Shown in pieces: positions 32,059 to 41,167 of a stretch of 64,000 bases of DNA. The stretch spans positions 1 to 64,000 of the forward strand of contig DALYLR010000011.1 of assembly GCA_031976175.1 (NCBI GenBank), written 5' to 3'. The stretch is from DMER01 sp003451645. GTDB taxonomy: Bacteria > Pseudomonadota > Alphaproteobacteria > Micropepsales > Micropepsaceae. Made by a program: the position numbers and the translations under genes. Numbering within the stretch: the first letter of the stretch is position 1; each line of letters opens with the position of its first letter. The notes below the pieces were generated by a model, which saw only the letters and a list, made by a program, of their open reading frames with translations, was not told where the DNA came from and searched no databases.

Positions 32059-35000
32059 TCAGCTCTTGAATTTGAGCTGCGCCAGCACGGCGAAAGGAGA
32101 ATCCGGATCGACGGGCCGGGAGCCCTTTGATCCCTTGGGCTTTTCGGTGGTGTAGACCTTGGGCTCTTCGCGCCGCCCCGATTTGTCCGGGCGCGGTCCA
32201 TCCGAGCGCGGACGATCGAACTTTGGCCGCGACGGCGTTTGGCTGTCAGCGGACCGCCCCTCAACTGCACGTACCTCCTTTTCACTGGAACGCGTGTGCT
32301 CCCGATCCGTTCGCGGCCGGTCCTGGCCATCGCGGCCCTTGCGGTCGTCCTGGCGCGGACCTTTGAAGCGGTCAGGCCGTGGCCCGCGCTCGGGCCGCGG
32401 CGTGGCTGCGTCTGCAGAAACTGTTGTCGCGCCACCCTCTTGACCCGGTTGTGTGGCGCCACGTCTGGGGCCTGTGCCATGAGGAGTGCCGCCCCGGCGG
32501 TGCCGCCCGCCATCACGCTGCTCCCCACGGCCGTTTTGGGTGCGCTCTGGGCCGCGCTTGTCCCGGTTGAAGACGCGGGCGCGCCAAGTGGTAACACTGC
32601 TCCCGTCCTCTTTTTGTGTGACCTGGTCGCGGAAGCCGAGACCGCGCAGAACCGCCGCGAGCTCCTCAGGGCCCGCACCCAGGATCGACATCATGTCCCC
32701 GGATTGTTCAAACGATTCCGGCGGTTTGCCGCTTTCGCCTTTGGCGCGGATCAAATCGGCGAGGCGCTCAAGCATATCGATACGCACAGCGCGCTGCCCG
32801 CAAATCCGGTAGCCCGCCGCCTCCAGGAATGGCCCTGGCATCGTCTCGTCAACGGTCACGGAGGTCAGGCCCGCTTGCGGCGCCGGGGGGACGTCAGCCA
32901 AGCCCTGATGGACGGCCCACAACAGCGCCTTGAGTTTTGCGGCCTGCGGTTTGATCAAGGCGGGGACGAAGATTGTGTATTGCCCAAAGCGCACACCCAA
33001 TTTTCGCAAGGGTCCGCGCGCATCCTGCGACAAGCCCTTCAGAAGCGCACCGGCCTTAGCGCGCGAGACGGCACCCAAATTCTCAATCAGCTGAAACGCG
33101 AGCCCACGCGCAGGGCCGCCGAGACCACGGGGTTCGGCCGGACGTCGTGCGGTCCCGGCACTTTGTGTGGGACTGCGTTCAGTTTGAGGCTCTTGGGCAT
33201 TTTCAGACGCTCCGCCCAACTCCGCGCCAGTCTCCACCTCCGGGCTTTCAGCGGCATGCGTTGTCGCTTCCATATCGTCGGCGTTTAGGTCGCTTGTGGT
33301 GGCTTCGTCCTCCGCCTCTGCCTCTGCCTCAGCGTCCAGCTCGGAGTTAGTGGTTTCAGACGTTTCGCTCGCACTCCCAGGTACCGCCTCACTGGCCCCG
33401 ACAGGCGGCACATCCCCAACGACTGGCTCAGGCATGTCCACGCGGGGCTCGGCCCCAGATTGCGCATCGCGCTCCGGCGCCAGGGCTTGCTCCAAGGTCT
33501 TCTCCGCCAAAGATACATCCGGCGTAACTGGTTCTTGCAGTGCTTTCTGCAGAGCCATCAAGGGGGCCAAAACCTTGTCGATGTGGCCATTGACCCACCC
33601 TTGCAGGCGGTACAAGGCGCGCTCCCGCATGGTGGTCGACAAAAGGTCATCCGCTAGCATTTCCACGCGGGGGCTTAAGGGTTCGGGCCCCTTTGCAAGG
33701 CGGCCGACAATGCCGCCATTCCACCAAAGCCGGCCATGCTCGGACAGCGAAATAGCGGCCTCCGGGGCGATCGACAGGCGGTGTGCGCGGTCCGCGATTT
33801 CGCTTGCAAGTCCCTTGATGGTCGCGGCCCGGATGGCCTTGCCATGCACACCAAGGGCACGGGGATCGGCAACAAAGGAAAAGCCCTGCAAGCGGCCGAC
33901 ATATTCGCCCTCGATCAGAACCTCGCCCTCTTCGTCAATATTGGCCGAGAACTCCTCATCCTCGCGCAGCCGCCGTATCNNNNNNNNNNNNNNNNNNACG
34001 TGCGCCGGTCGATAAAGCGCTGAGTCAGCTTCTCGTGCAGGGCATCGGATAGGCGGTCCTCGACGGCACGCGCGCGTTCGCGCCAATGCTCCGGGTCATT
34101 GAGCCAGCCCGACCTGTTCGAAACATAGGTCCAGGTACGCACATGAGCAATGCGGCTGGCGATCATGTCGATCTCGCCCTCAGGATTGTCGAGCCGCGCG
34201 ATGTGGCCCTCCATCCAATCATCTGGAAGCACGCCCTCATGGCTCATGAGATGGAGGTAGATGTTGGTCAGCAACTGCGCGTGCTCATCGATCGTGACCT
34301 TACGGAAATCTGGGATCTGACAGACTTCCCACAATTGTTTGAGCGCAGCGCCGCCGGTGGCCGCGTCTTTGACCAGCGGCAGTTCGGTGACCAATTTCAA
34401 CGCCGCCACATCATCGGCCGCGCGGGCCCGCGCAAGCCCGCGCATGGGCGGCAGAGCCTCCAGGCTTGCATTCAGGTGCGCCAGGCTCGTGAAGTCCAAA
34501 TCGGGATTGCGCCATTGTGCGACCCGAACGGGGTCAAAGCGATGGTTCTCAATCGCCTCCACCACCTCACCATCAAATGGTACCGCATCCCCCGTCACAC
34601 CAAAGGTGCCGTCATTCATGTGGCGCCCGGCGCGTCCGGCGATCTGCGCCAGTTCTGCTGGCCGCAAGGGGCGGCGCACCGTACCATCGAACTTCTCAGT
34701 CTCCGCAAAAGCCACATGGTCGATATCCATGTTGAGGCCCATGCCAATGGCGTCAGTGGCGACCATGAAGTCGACTTCGCCCGATTCATAGAGCTGAACC
34801 TGCGCGTTACGGGTGCGCGGCGACAAGGCGCCCAACACCACGGCCGCGCCACCGCGCTGCCGCCGGACGAGCTCGGCAATCGCATAGACGCTATTGGCAG
34901 AGAAGGCGACAATGGCCGTGCGGCGGGGCAGGCGGGTCAATTTCCGCGCGCCGGTATAGGCCAAATCGGAGAACCGGTGGCGGGACAGAAACTGAATGCC

Positions 35001-35429
35001 GGGAACCAGCTTGGCGATCAGGGGCCGCATGGTGTCCGAGCCCAGGAACAAGGTCTCCGAAAGCCCGCGGGCACGCAGCAAGCGGTCGGTGAAGATATGA
35101 CCGCGGTCAGGATCGCCAGCGAGTTGTATTTCGTCAACCGCAACACACTCGACGCTGACGTCCAGTGGCATCGATTCGACCGTGGTGACCCAATAATTCG
35201 GGGTCTTGGGGACGATTTTCTCCTCGCCCGTGATCAGGGCGACCGCCTCGTCGCCCTTGATGCCCCGGATCCGGTCATAAACCTCCCGCGCCAACAGGCG
35301 CAACGGCAGGCCGATCATGCCAGAGGAATACCCCATCATGCGCTCGATGGCGTAGTGGGTTTTCCCAGTGTTTGTCGGGCCAAGAACGGCGAGTACCCGG
35401 CCCGGAGTCGTGATGTGTGTCTGTCCCAT
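32059..35429 (-). CDS. SUV3/MgpS-type DEAD-box-like helicase, interrupted by an assembly gap
   Basis: Two frames on either side of the N run are one gene. The N-terminal 477 residues hold the motor: GPTNTGKTHYAIERM (motif I), AVDEIQLAGDPDRGHIF (motif II), FMVATDAIGMGLNMDIDHV and AQIAGRAGRHMNDGTFG, as in SUV3/MgpS helicases. After the gap come IRRLREDEEFSANIDEEGEVLIEGEYVG and a long region ending with the family tail DPDSPFAVLAQLK. The middle has an acidic Glu/Ala repeat and the C-terminal 150 residues are Arg/Gly/Asp-rich, likely for RNA binding. The frames differ by two, so the gap does not hold 18 bases; a loss of 7 bases restoring RRT-SVL-IRRLRE gives about 1,119 residues. Confidence 0.88.
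33980..33997. other. assembly gap (18 N)
   Basis: Eighteen undetermined bases lie inside the helicase gene. The reading frames on the two sides do not match through 18 bases, so the run is a placeholder and the true missing length is probably 7 (or 7 plus a multiple of 3). Confidence 0.95.
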
Positions 35430-35589
35430 GCTGCCCTATCATCTCGGACAAACGGCGGTCCGTTGCAAGCCTGCATTTTGGTCATTGGTGGAGCGCGATC
35501 GCCTGGCGGGCGCAAGCGTTATCAGACCTTGACCGCCGCCCGTTTACAACACTTTAAGAAAGCAGTTCAAATGCGGAACATTGCTTGAC

Positions 35590-35640
35590 CGAATCGCTAA
35601 CGGTTATGGCTTCTAGATTCGTTCACGCACGAGATATAGC
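35590..35640 (+). repeat. CGTTCACGCACGAGAT repeat, copy A
   Basis: The 16-base core occurs at 35620-35635, preceded by CGAATCGCTAACGG, which also precedes copies B and C in similar form. The downstream part found in copies B-D is missing, so this is the most degraded copy. Confidence 0.75.
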
Positions 35641-35890
35641 GCTCCTTTGGCCGAAATTGTCTATGCCCTTAACGAAAGCGGCTTAGTGGCGCATGATCGA
35701 TACACTCCGTCTACGGAGAAATGGGGCGCCCGGGAAACTGGCGCATCTCTGGGTGCGCGACCGAGGGCTGACGCTCTTGAGGAGGTGCGCACCCGGGCGC
35801 TAGTGCCGCCGTTTCGCAGGTGACAAATCCTTGACAGGGATATCAACACACCAGTCGCTCGAGCAAAACAAAATAAGAACAAATATGGGG

Positions 35891-35985
35891 CGAATCGCTG
35901 ATCGCTGCGTCTTCCCTCTCCGTTCACGCACGAGATGCGGTGGGTGAGGGCGCACCGTGGCACAAGGGTGTTAAGCGGGCGTCAA
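35891..35985 (+). repeat. CGTTCACGCACGAGAT repeat, copy B
   Basis: Core at 35921-35936. The unit starts CGAATCGCTGATCGCT and continues after the core to TGGCACAAGGGTGTTAAGCG, matching the layout of copies C and D (GGCACAAAGG and GGACACAATTGGTTTAAGG). Confidence 0.8.
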
Positions 35986-36029
35986 GGGGCGTCGATCAGA
36001 CCATCACAGGCTCGAAGGGCCCCACCGTC

Positions 36030-36150
36030 AGCTTCGCTGATACCACCGCCGCTCGCGGTAGAGGAAGGATGCTTTGCTCCACCTCTTGCGGGGGAGCTGT
36101 CCTGCGTAGCTCGGTACGAGCGCAGCAGGACTGAGGGGGCTCATGGACAG
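36030..36150. repeat. mosaic palindromic repeat with GGGGGAGCTGTC / GACTGAGGGGG
   Basis: GTCAGCTTCGCTGAT is followed by CTTGCGGGGGAGCTGTC and then by a hairpin at 36099-36131 (GTCCTGC..GCTCG-GTA-CGAGC..GCAGGAC) and CTGAGGGGGCTC. The combination looks like a dispersed intergenic element of the kind found in many alphaproteobacteria. It contains no reading frame of interest. Confidence 0.55.
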
Positions 36151-36261
36151 ACGGTCCGCACACGGAACAATCGAGCTTGCGGCTTCCGGGCATTAACACC
36201 TATTGACGAGTGTCTTAAGCAAACCTGAATCTGCTGGCTCGAACCTAGAACGCATCGCGCC

Positions 36262-36356
36262 CGAATCGCTGACCGTTTACCGCTCCCCAACCGTTCACGC
36301 ACGAGATGATGTAACGGACGAGCGGCGCGGCACAAAGGCGATTACGGGCTTGAAGC
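36262..36356 (+). repeat. CGTTCACGCACGAGAT repeat, copy C
   Basis: Core at 36292-36307. CGAATCGCTGACCGTTTACCG precedes it and GATGATGT...GGCACAAAGGCGATTACGGG follows. It lies about 260 bp before the AlbA_2 gene and has the same orientation as copy D on the other side of that gene. Confidence 0.8.
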
Positions 36357-36614
36357 CGGGGCAGTCGTTTGTTCGCATGCGGGCCATTGCGCTGGTGGCG
36401 CGCCTCGCTCTGCGCAAATTGAATGCTTCCGGAGACGCATTTACTCTAACATCCACATGTGTTTCGCTTAGAGTCGCTGGCTTGGAAGAGTGGAATGCAA
36501 CCCAATTCTCCGCTACGAACCAAAGTCTGTCACATTAAGTAAGCTCAGAAGAAGTAGCCTGCGGGACTAATTTGGTTTGATTAGACATTTTGAAACGGAT
36601 TACTCAGATCAAGC

Positions 36615-38147
36615 ATGAGCAGAAAAACGAGCAGCATATCTGGAGCTGAAATTGCCTTGATTAAAGCGATGCGGCGCCGCGGTATCGAGTTTTCTCGGAT
36701 TCAGGCATATTTCTCTCGCCCAGATCGACTGGTGAGCCCCTTCAGGATTACTGAAATACGCGACGGTTCCCTCGGCGCTGACGTTGAGGCGGCGAGTGAC
36801 GAAGCACTCGACGAATTCATGTTCGCGTACGAAAGAGGACGATCGGGAATTGAGGCGGTTGTCGGCAACGCGTCAAAGGGGCCCGGCGAAGAGCACATTG
36901 AAGCGGTACGTGCGCTCTTTGAAAATCGAGATGGAAGTTGGTTTCTCGTGGGCGAAGAGACGGATGATCGAGAATGCAAAGAGAGCTTCAACGTTAGACA
37001 CCCAAGTAAAGTGCTGCGCGCGATGGCCGCTCTCGCAAACAACAAGGGCGGTAGAATTTTGATTGGCCTACGAGACTCTGACAAGCTTGTCGTTGGCATC
37101 AAACGCGATGAGTGGGACGCACTTGATCCGGCCGACATTTCTCAGCGTGTGACCAGCGCAATGCAGCCTGTTCCTGAATATTCACGCTTTCGCCTCGATC
37201 TTGGCGCTGTGTCTGTTGGTGTCCTTCAGGTCACTCGCAGTGCTGTGCGCCCTGTTATCGCGGTGAAGAATGACGGAGACGACTTCAAGGAAGGCACCAT
37301 ATACTATCGCTATGTGGGCGAAAGCAAAGCGGCGAAGCCCGGAGAGGTCGAGCAAATCATTCGTGAACGCGAGCGCACTGCGGTTCAAGCCGCAGCAACA
37401 ATGGTCGCGAAACGCGCAGCCGGCGAGATAGCCGTGCTCGATCTAGACTCCGGTATCGCGGAGGGGGCTTCAGGAAGCTTCGTCATTGATGAAGAATTGC
37501 TGAGCAAAGTGCAGTTCGTCCGTGAAGGCCAATTTGTTGAAAGGGATGGTGCGCCATCACTCAAGTTAGTCGGGGATGTCCGCCCTATAGGCGCAAAGGT
37601 TGTAGTTGAAGAACGTGAACGGGTTGTACGAGAAGCAATCTCCGATGCCGACGTAACCCGAAATTTCCTTCAGCAGGTTAAAGTCGCATTTCCTTATGAG
37701 TACATACGCCATTTGCTCCATACACAGCGCCGGTGGATTCCTGTTTTCTACTTCGCTCAACTGTCCGGGCTAACCATCCCCGCATTGGTAGAAAAACTGT
37801 CAGCTGAGCCGCCAGGATATCCAATCAGTCGCTCAACGCTTATTGAACGCCTTCGAGGCGAACGAAGCGCATTCCAATCTCCTTCAGCGCACGGCCTAGC
37901 AATCGCTCAGAAGATCGAAGCCAATCAAATGCCAAAGCTCTCCACGAGATCTGACGTCTTGTCAGCTGCCCGCGCCGTCTCGAGCATCCGCTCTGCCGAC
38001 TTTGCTAAAGTGTCTGACTTGCTGATGCAATGCCTGTTGAAATCTCAGGGCGCAGATGACCGGTCGAAAGCGGATCGAAGCATTATTGATCGAGCTGTTT
38101 GCCGGCTAGACGAAATCGCTTTCGCCCCCAAAACGGACGTTTCCTGA
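36615..38147 (+). CDS. AlbA_2 (Schlafen-like) domain protein with N-terminal HTH-like region
   Basis: A 510-residue protein. Residues 10-72 (ALIKAMRRRGIEFSRIQAYFSRPDR..FRITEIRDG) form a helix-turn-helix-like module seen at the start of many alphaproteobacterial proteins. Residues 110-260 fit an AlbA_2 domain: ECKESF, RAMAALANNKGGRILIGLRD and GTIYYRYVGES. The last 250 residues have no assigned fold (a region near 350-420 resembles a restriction- or transcription-associated helical domain but I cannot name it). AlbA_2 proteins bind nucleic acids and occur in regulators and in phage defence. The gene is poorer in G+C than its neighbours (30 of 60 bases at 36901-36960 against 43 of 60 at 38641-38700) and is bracketed by repeats C and D, suggesting acquisition. 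Confidence 0.78.
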   Translation: MSRKTSSISGAEIALIKAMRRRGIEFSRIQAYFSRPDRLVSPFRITEIRDGSLGADVEAASDEALDEFMFAYERGRSGIEAVVGNASKGPGEEHIEAVRALFENRDGSWFLVGEETDDRECKESFNVRHPSKVLRAMAALANNKGGRILIGLRDSDKLVVGIKRDEWDALDPADISQRVTSAMQPVPEYSRFRLDLGAVSVGVLQVTRSAVRPVIAVKNDGDDFKEGTIYYRYVGESKAAKPGEVEQIIRERERTAVQAAATMVAKRAAGEIAVLDLDSGIAEGASGSFVIDEELLSKVQFVREGQFVERDGAPSLKLVGDVRPIGAKVVVEERERVVREAISDADVTRNFLQQVKVAFPYEYIRHLLHTQRRWIPVFYFAQLSGLTIPALVEKLSAEPPGYPISRSTLIERLRGERSAFQSPSAHGLAIAQKIEANQMPKLSTRSDVLSAARAVSSIRSADFAKVSDLLMQCLLKSQGADDRSKADRSIIDRAVCRLDEIAFAPKTDVS

Positions 38148-38473
38148 AGGCGGACTAGCGCCACCTTTGGGTTGGCATGTTGGGTCCAAAGTATTGAACG
38201 AACGGAAGGTGGAGGTTTCAACTTCAACCCAAGCCACTTTCAAACATTAACCCCCACTAACGTATTCCTTACCCAATCCTGAAACCGCCGGCCGTTTACC
38301 GCCCCCCCTCCGTTCACGCACGAGATGATGTGGCAGCGCAGGCCTAGGACACAATTGGTTTAAGGTCCTCCTCTGAGTTTTCAGACAGCGTGCCATCTCA
38401 TGCCATCTTGCCAGACGGGCTGAATTGGACGGAAAACAATCGCTCAGACCCGATGTCGGCAAAGGAGCACACC
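38148..38473. other. intergenic region between AlbA_2 gene and methylmalonyl-CoA mutase
   Basis: It holds repeat copy D and, next to the mutase start, AAAGGAG as ribosome-binding site (38461-38467). No gene is seen. Confidence 0.7.
38280..38375 (+). repeat. CGTTCACGCACGAGAT repeat, copy D
   Basis: Core at 38311-38326, preceded by GGCCGTTTACCGCC and followed by GATGATGTGG and GGACACAATTGGTTTAAGG. It is the copy nearest to the methylmalonyl-CoA mutase gene and could lie in its promoter region. Confidence 0.8.
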
Positions 38474-40618
38474 ATGACCACCCAAGACCGCACCCTCCAT
38501 CAGTGGCGAGCCTTGGCCGAGAAAGAACTCAAAGCCCCCGCTGACAGTCTCATCTGGCAAACGCCAGAGGGGATCGCGGTCAAGCCGCTCTATACGGCTG
38601 CTGATTTGGAGGCAATGGGGGCGGAGGAGACGATCCCGGGCTTGTTCCCCTTCACCCGCGGCGTGCGCGCGACGATGTATGCGGGCCGCCCCTGGACCGT
38701 CCGGCAATATGCGGGCTTCTCGACCGCGGAAGAGTCGAACGCCTTCTACCGCAAGAATTTGGCGGCCGGGCAAATGGGACTTTCGGTTGCCTTCGATCTG
38801 GCAACCCATCGCGGCTACGACAGCGACCACCCGCGCGTGACCGGCGACGTGGGCAAGGCCGGCGTCGCCATCGACAGCGTGGAGGATATGAAAATCCTGT
38901 TCGACGGCATCCCGCTCGACAAAATGTCGGTCTCGATGACGATGAATGGCGCGGTGATCCCCATCCTGGCGAACTACATCGTGGCGGGCGAGGAGCAGGG
39001 CGTGGCGACGGAATTGCTGTCGGGCACGATCCAGAACGACATTCTGAAAGAGTTCATGGTGCGGAACACCTATATCTATCCGCCCGAACCCTCGATGCGC
39101 ATCGTCTCCGACATCATTGAATTCACGGCGCGCAAGATGCCAAAGTTCAACTCGATCTCGATCTCCGGCTATCACATGCAAGAGGCTGGCGCGACGGCGG
39201 TGCAGGAATTGGCCTATACGCTCGCCGACGGGATGGATTACGTGCGCGCGGCCAAGGCCAAGGGGCTGGTGGTCGACGAATTCGCCCCCAGGCTTTCTTT
39301 CTTTTTCGCTATCGGCATGAACTTCTTCATGGAGGTCGCGAAATTGCGTGCGGCACGTTTGATGTGGGCCCGCATCATGAAGGACTTCGGCGCGACGAAG
39401 GCCGACAGCATGATGCTGCGCACGCACTGTCAGACCTCGGGTGTCAGCCTCACCGAACAAGACCCCTATAACAATGTTGTGCGCACTGCCTTTGAGGCGA
39501 TGGCGGCGGTACTGGGGGGTACGCAAAGCCTGCATACGAATTCATTTGATGAGGCGATCGCTCTGCCTACGGAGTTCTCCGCCCGCATCGCCCGCAACAC
39601 GCAATTGATTTTGCAGCATGAAACAGGCGTGACGAAGGTCGTCGATCCTCTGGGCGGGTCCTATTATGTTGAGGCATTGACGCACGCGCTCGCCACCCAT
39701 GCGGAAGCCTTAATCGATGAGGTCGAGCAGATGGGCGGCATGACCAAGGCTGTGGCGGCAGGACTGCCCAAATTGCGTATTGAGGAGGCCGCCGCGCGGC
39801 GGCAGGCGCGCGTCGACCGGGGTGAGGATGTGATCGTGGGCGTCAATAAATTCCGCCTGAAAGACGAGCCAGAGGTCGAGGTACGCGATATTGACAATGC
39901 GGCGGTGCGCGAGGCGCAGATCGCCCGCCTGAAGCAGGTCAAGGCCTCGCGCGACACGGCCAAGGCCGAGGCCGCTTTGCGGGCCCTGACGGAGGGTGCG
40001 CGGGGCGATGGCAATCTGTTGGCATTAGCGGTCGATGCTGCGCGGGCGCGGGCGACGGTGGGCGAAATCTCAGATGCGCTCGAGGCCGTCTTTGGCCGCC
40101 ATCAGGCGGTGGTGCGCTCGATCTCCGGTGTCTACAGCGCGGCCTATGATGGGGATCAGGACTTCGCAAAGATTCAGGCCGACATTCTGGCGTTCAAAAC
40201 CGACATGGGCCGGCGCCCGCGCATGCTGGTCGCCAAAATGGGCCAGGATGGCCATGACCGTGGCGCCAAGGTGATTGCGACTGCCTTTGCGGATTTGGGC
40301 TTTGATGTCGATATCGGGCCCTTGTTTCAAACGCCGGCCGAGGTCGCCCGCGACGCAATCGATGCGGATGTCCATGTCATTGGCATCTCAAGCCAGGCTG
40401 CGGGCCACAAGACCTTGGTGCCGGAACTCATTCGGGAGCTGAAAGGGCAGGGTGCAGGCGACATTCTGGTCGTGGTCGGCGGCGTCATTCCGTCCCAGGA
40501 TTATCCCTTCCTGGAGGCTGCGGGTGCGAGCGCCATTTTTGGTCCGGGCACGAATATTCCCGACGCCGCACGCCGTATCATGGCGCTCATCCGCAGGCGG
40601 AACGATACGGCGGCGTGA
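38474..40618 (+). CDS. scpA: methylmalonyl-CoA mutase (single-chain, B12-dependent)
   Basis: A 714-residue adenosylcobalamin-dependent mutase that interconverts (R)-methylmalonyl-CoA and succinyl-CoA. The barrel half includes PGLFPFTRGVRATMYAGRPWTVRQYAGFSTAEESN and GLSVAFDLATHRGYDSDHPRV. The B12 domain has MLVAKMGQDGHDRGAKVIA (cobalt-ligand His in DGHDRG), VHVIGISSQAAGH and VVGGVIPSQDYPFLEAAG. The length matches the homodimeric or alpha-subunit enzyme. AAAGGAG precedes the chosen ATG. The dedicated chaperone gene meaB is 3.5 kb downstream on the other strand. It serves propionate and ethylmalonyl-CoA pathway metabolism. Confidence 0.97.
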   Translation: MTTQDRTLHQWRALAEKELKAPADSLIWQTPEGIAVKPLYTAADLEAMGAEETIPGLFPFTRGVRATMYAGRPWTVRQYAGFSTAEESNAFYRKNLAAGQMGLSVAFDLATHRGYDSDHPRVTGDVGKAGVAIDSVEDMKILFDGIPLDKMSVSMTMNGAVIPILANYIVAGEEQGVATELLSGTIQNDILKEFMVRNTYIYPPEPSMRIVSDIIEFTARKMPKFNSISISGYHMQEAGATAVQELAYTLADGMDYVRAAKAKGLVVDEFAPRLSFFFAIGMNFFMEVAKLRAARLMWARIMKDFGATKADSMMLRTHCQTSGVSLTEQDPYNNVVRTAFEAMAAVLGGTQSLHTNSFDEAIALPTEFSARIARNTQLILQHETGVTKVVDPLGGSYYVEALTHALATHAEALIDEVEQMGGMTKAVAAGLPKLRIEEAAARRQARVDRGEDVIVGVNKFRLKDEPEVEVRDIDNAAVREAQIARLKQVKASRDTAKAEAALRALTEGARGDGNLLALAVDAARARATVGEISDALEAVFGRHQAVVRSISGVYSAAYDGDQDFAKIQADILAFKTDMGRRPRMLVAKMGQDGHDRGAKVIATAFADLGFDVDIGPLFQTPAEVARDAIDADVHVIGISSQAAGHKTLVPELIRELKGQGAGDILVVVGGVIPSQDYPFLEAAGASAIFGPGTNIPDAARRIMALIRRRNDTAA

Positions 40619-40672
40619 GGCCTTGAACGTAACAGAACGAAACAAAACGTAACAGAACCCCAATTCGGGGTC

Positions 40673-41134
40673 TCAAAACAGGATATCGACGTAATCGGTC
40701 AGGTCCGCGCGGCCTTCGCAGCCCGCGATTTGTTCCTTCATACGCCAGAATTTGCGCGATCCAGTGATCCGGAACGTATAGACACCGTCGCGCACGCAAG
40801 GGCTCGCCGTTTCGTTGTCGACAATGACGATCTTGCCGCGAAAGGTGAAGTTGCGCGCATCGAGGTTCAGGACAACGCCGTCGATGGTCAGTTCATCGCC
40901 CTGATGAGGGCCTTGGCCGCCCTTCAACGTGACGCCGTCCGGCGTTTCGGCGACGGTCAGAGTGCCGGGCTTGGCTTCCCACAACCATTGCAGTTTGACG
41001 CCCTTATTGGCCTTGAGGCGCTTGAAGGCGCCTTCGTTGAGGATGTTTGTTTCGCCAATGGTGCGCGCCCACGCGGGGTTCGCAGTCTGACACAAAACAA
41101 TAAGAGCAACACTGAACAGGGTGCGGATGATCAT
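40673..41134 (-). CDS. secreted hypothetical protein
   Basis: A 153-residue protein with a signal peptide (MIIRTLFSVALIVLCQTANPAWA) followed by a small beta-rich domain. Two cysteines late in the sequence (SPCVRDGVYTF and AGCEGRADLTDYVDILF) could form a disulphide. I do not recognise the family. It converges with the mutase gene, 54 bp apart, and a short hairpin (ACCCC-AATT-GGGGT) lies between them. The following gene on the same strand is another exported protein. Confidence 0.75.
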   Translation of the reverse strand: MIIRTLFSVALIVLCQTANPAWARTIGETNILNEGAFKRLKANKGVKLQWLWEAKPGTLTVAETPDGVTLKGGQGPHQGDELTIDGVVLNLDARNFTFRGKIVIVDNETASPCVRDGVYTFRITGSRKFWRMKEQIAGCEGRADLTDYVDILF

Positions 41135-41167
41135 CGCTGACGCTCCATTGAACGGTCTTGGACCAAA

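Larger units (their letters stand above)
35430..36614. other. 1.2-kb intergenic patch with repeats and no convincing gene
   Basis: No reading frame here shows a credible start, ribosome-binding site or recognisable protein pattern; several overlap one another across the repeats. What can be seen are three copies of a repeat with core CGTTCACGCACGAGAT and a hairpin-bearing mosaic element at about 36030-36150. The promoter of the helicase (leftwards) and of the AlbA_2 gene (rightwards) should lie at its two ends. Confidence 0.7.

Noticed and set aside
35661..35963. Minus-strand frame of 100 codons in the helicase-AlbA_2 gap
   Set aside because: It spans repeat copy B, has no ribosome-binding site, and its translation shows no coherent protein pattern.
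36203..36538. Plus-strand frame of 111 codons before the AlbA_2 gene
   Set aside because: It crosses repeat copy C; the LTVYRSPTVHARD segment is simply the repeat read in frame, and no motif supports a gene.
35590..38375. Four direct repeats that could suggest a CRISPR-like array
   Set aside because: Spacing between cores is 301, 371 and 2019 bases, flanks are conserved beyond the core, and no cas gene is present.
40620..40672. Short direct repeat CGTAACAGAAC (two copies) and small hairpin after the mutase gene
   Set aside because: The stem is only five pairs without a clean T run, and the direct repeat is too short to be meaningful; recorded only as a weak terminator possibility.
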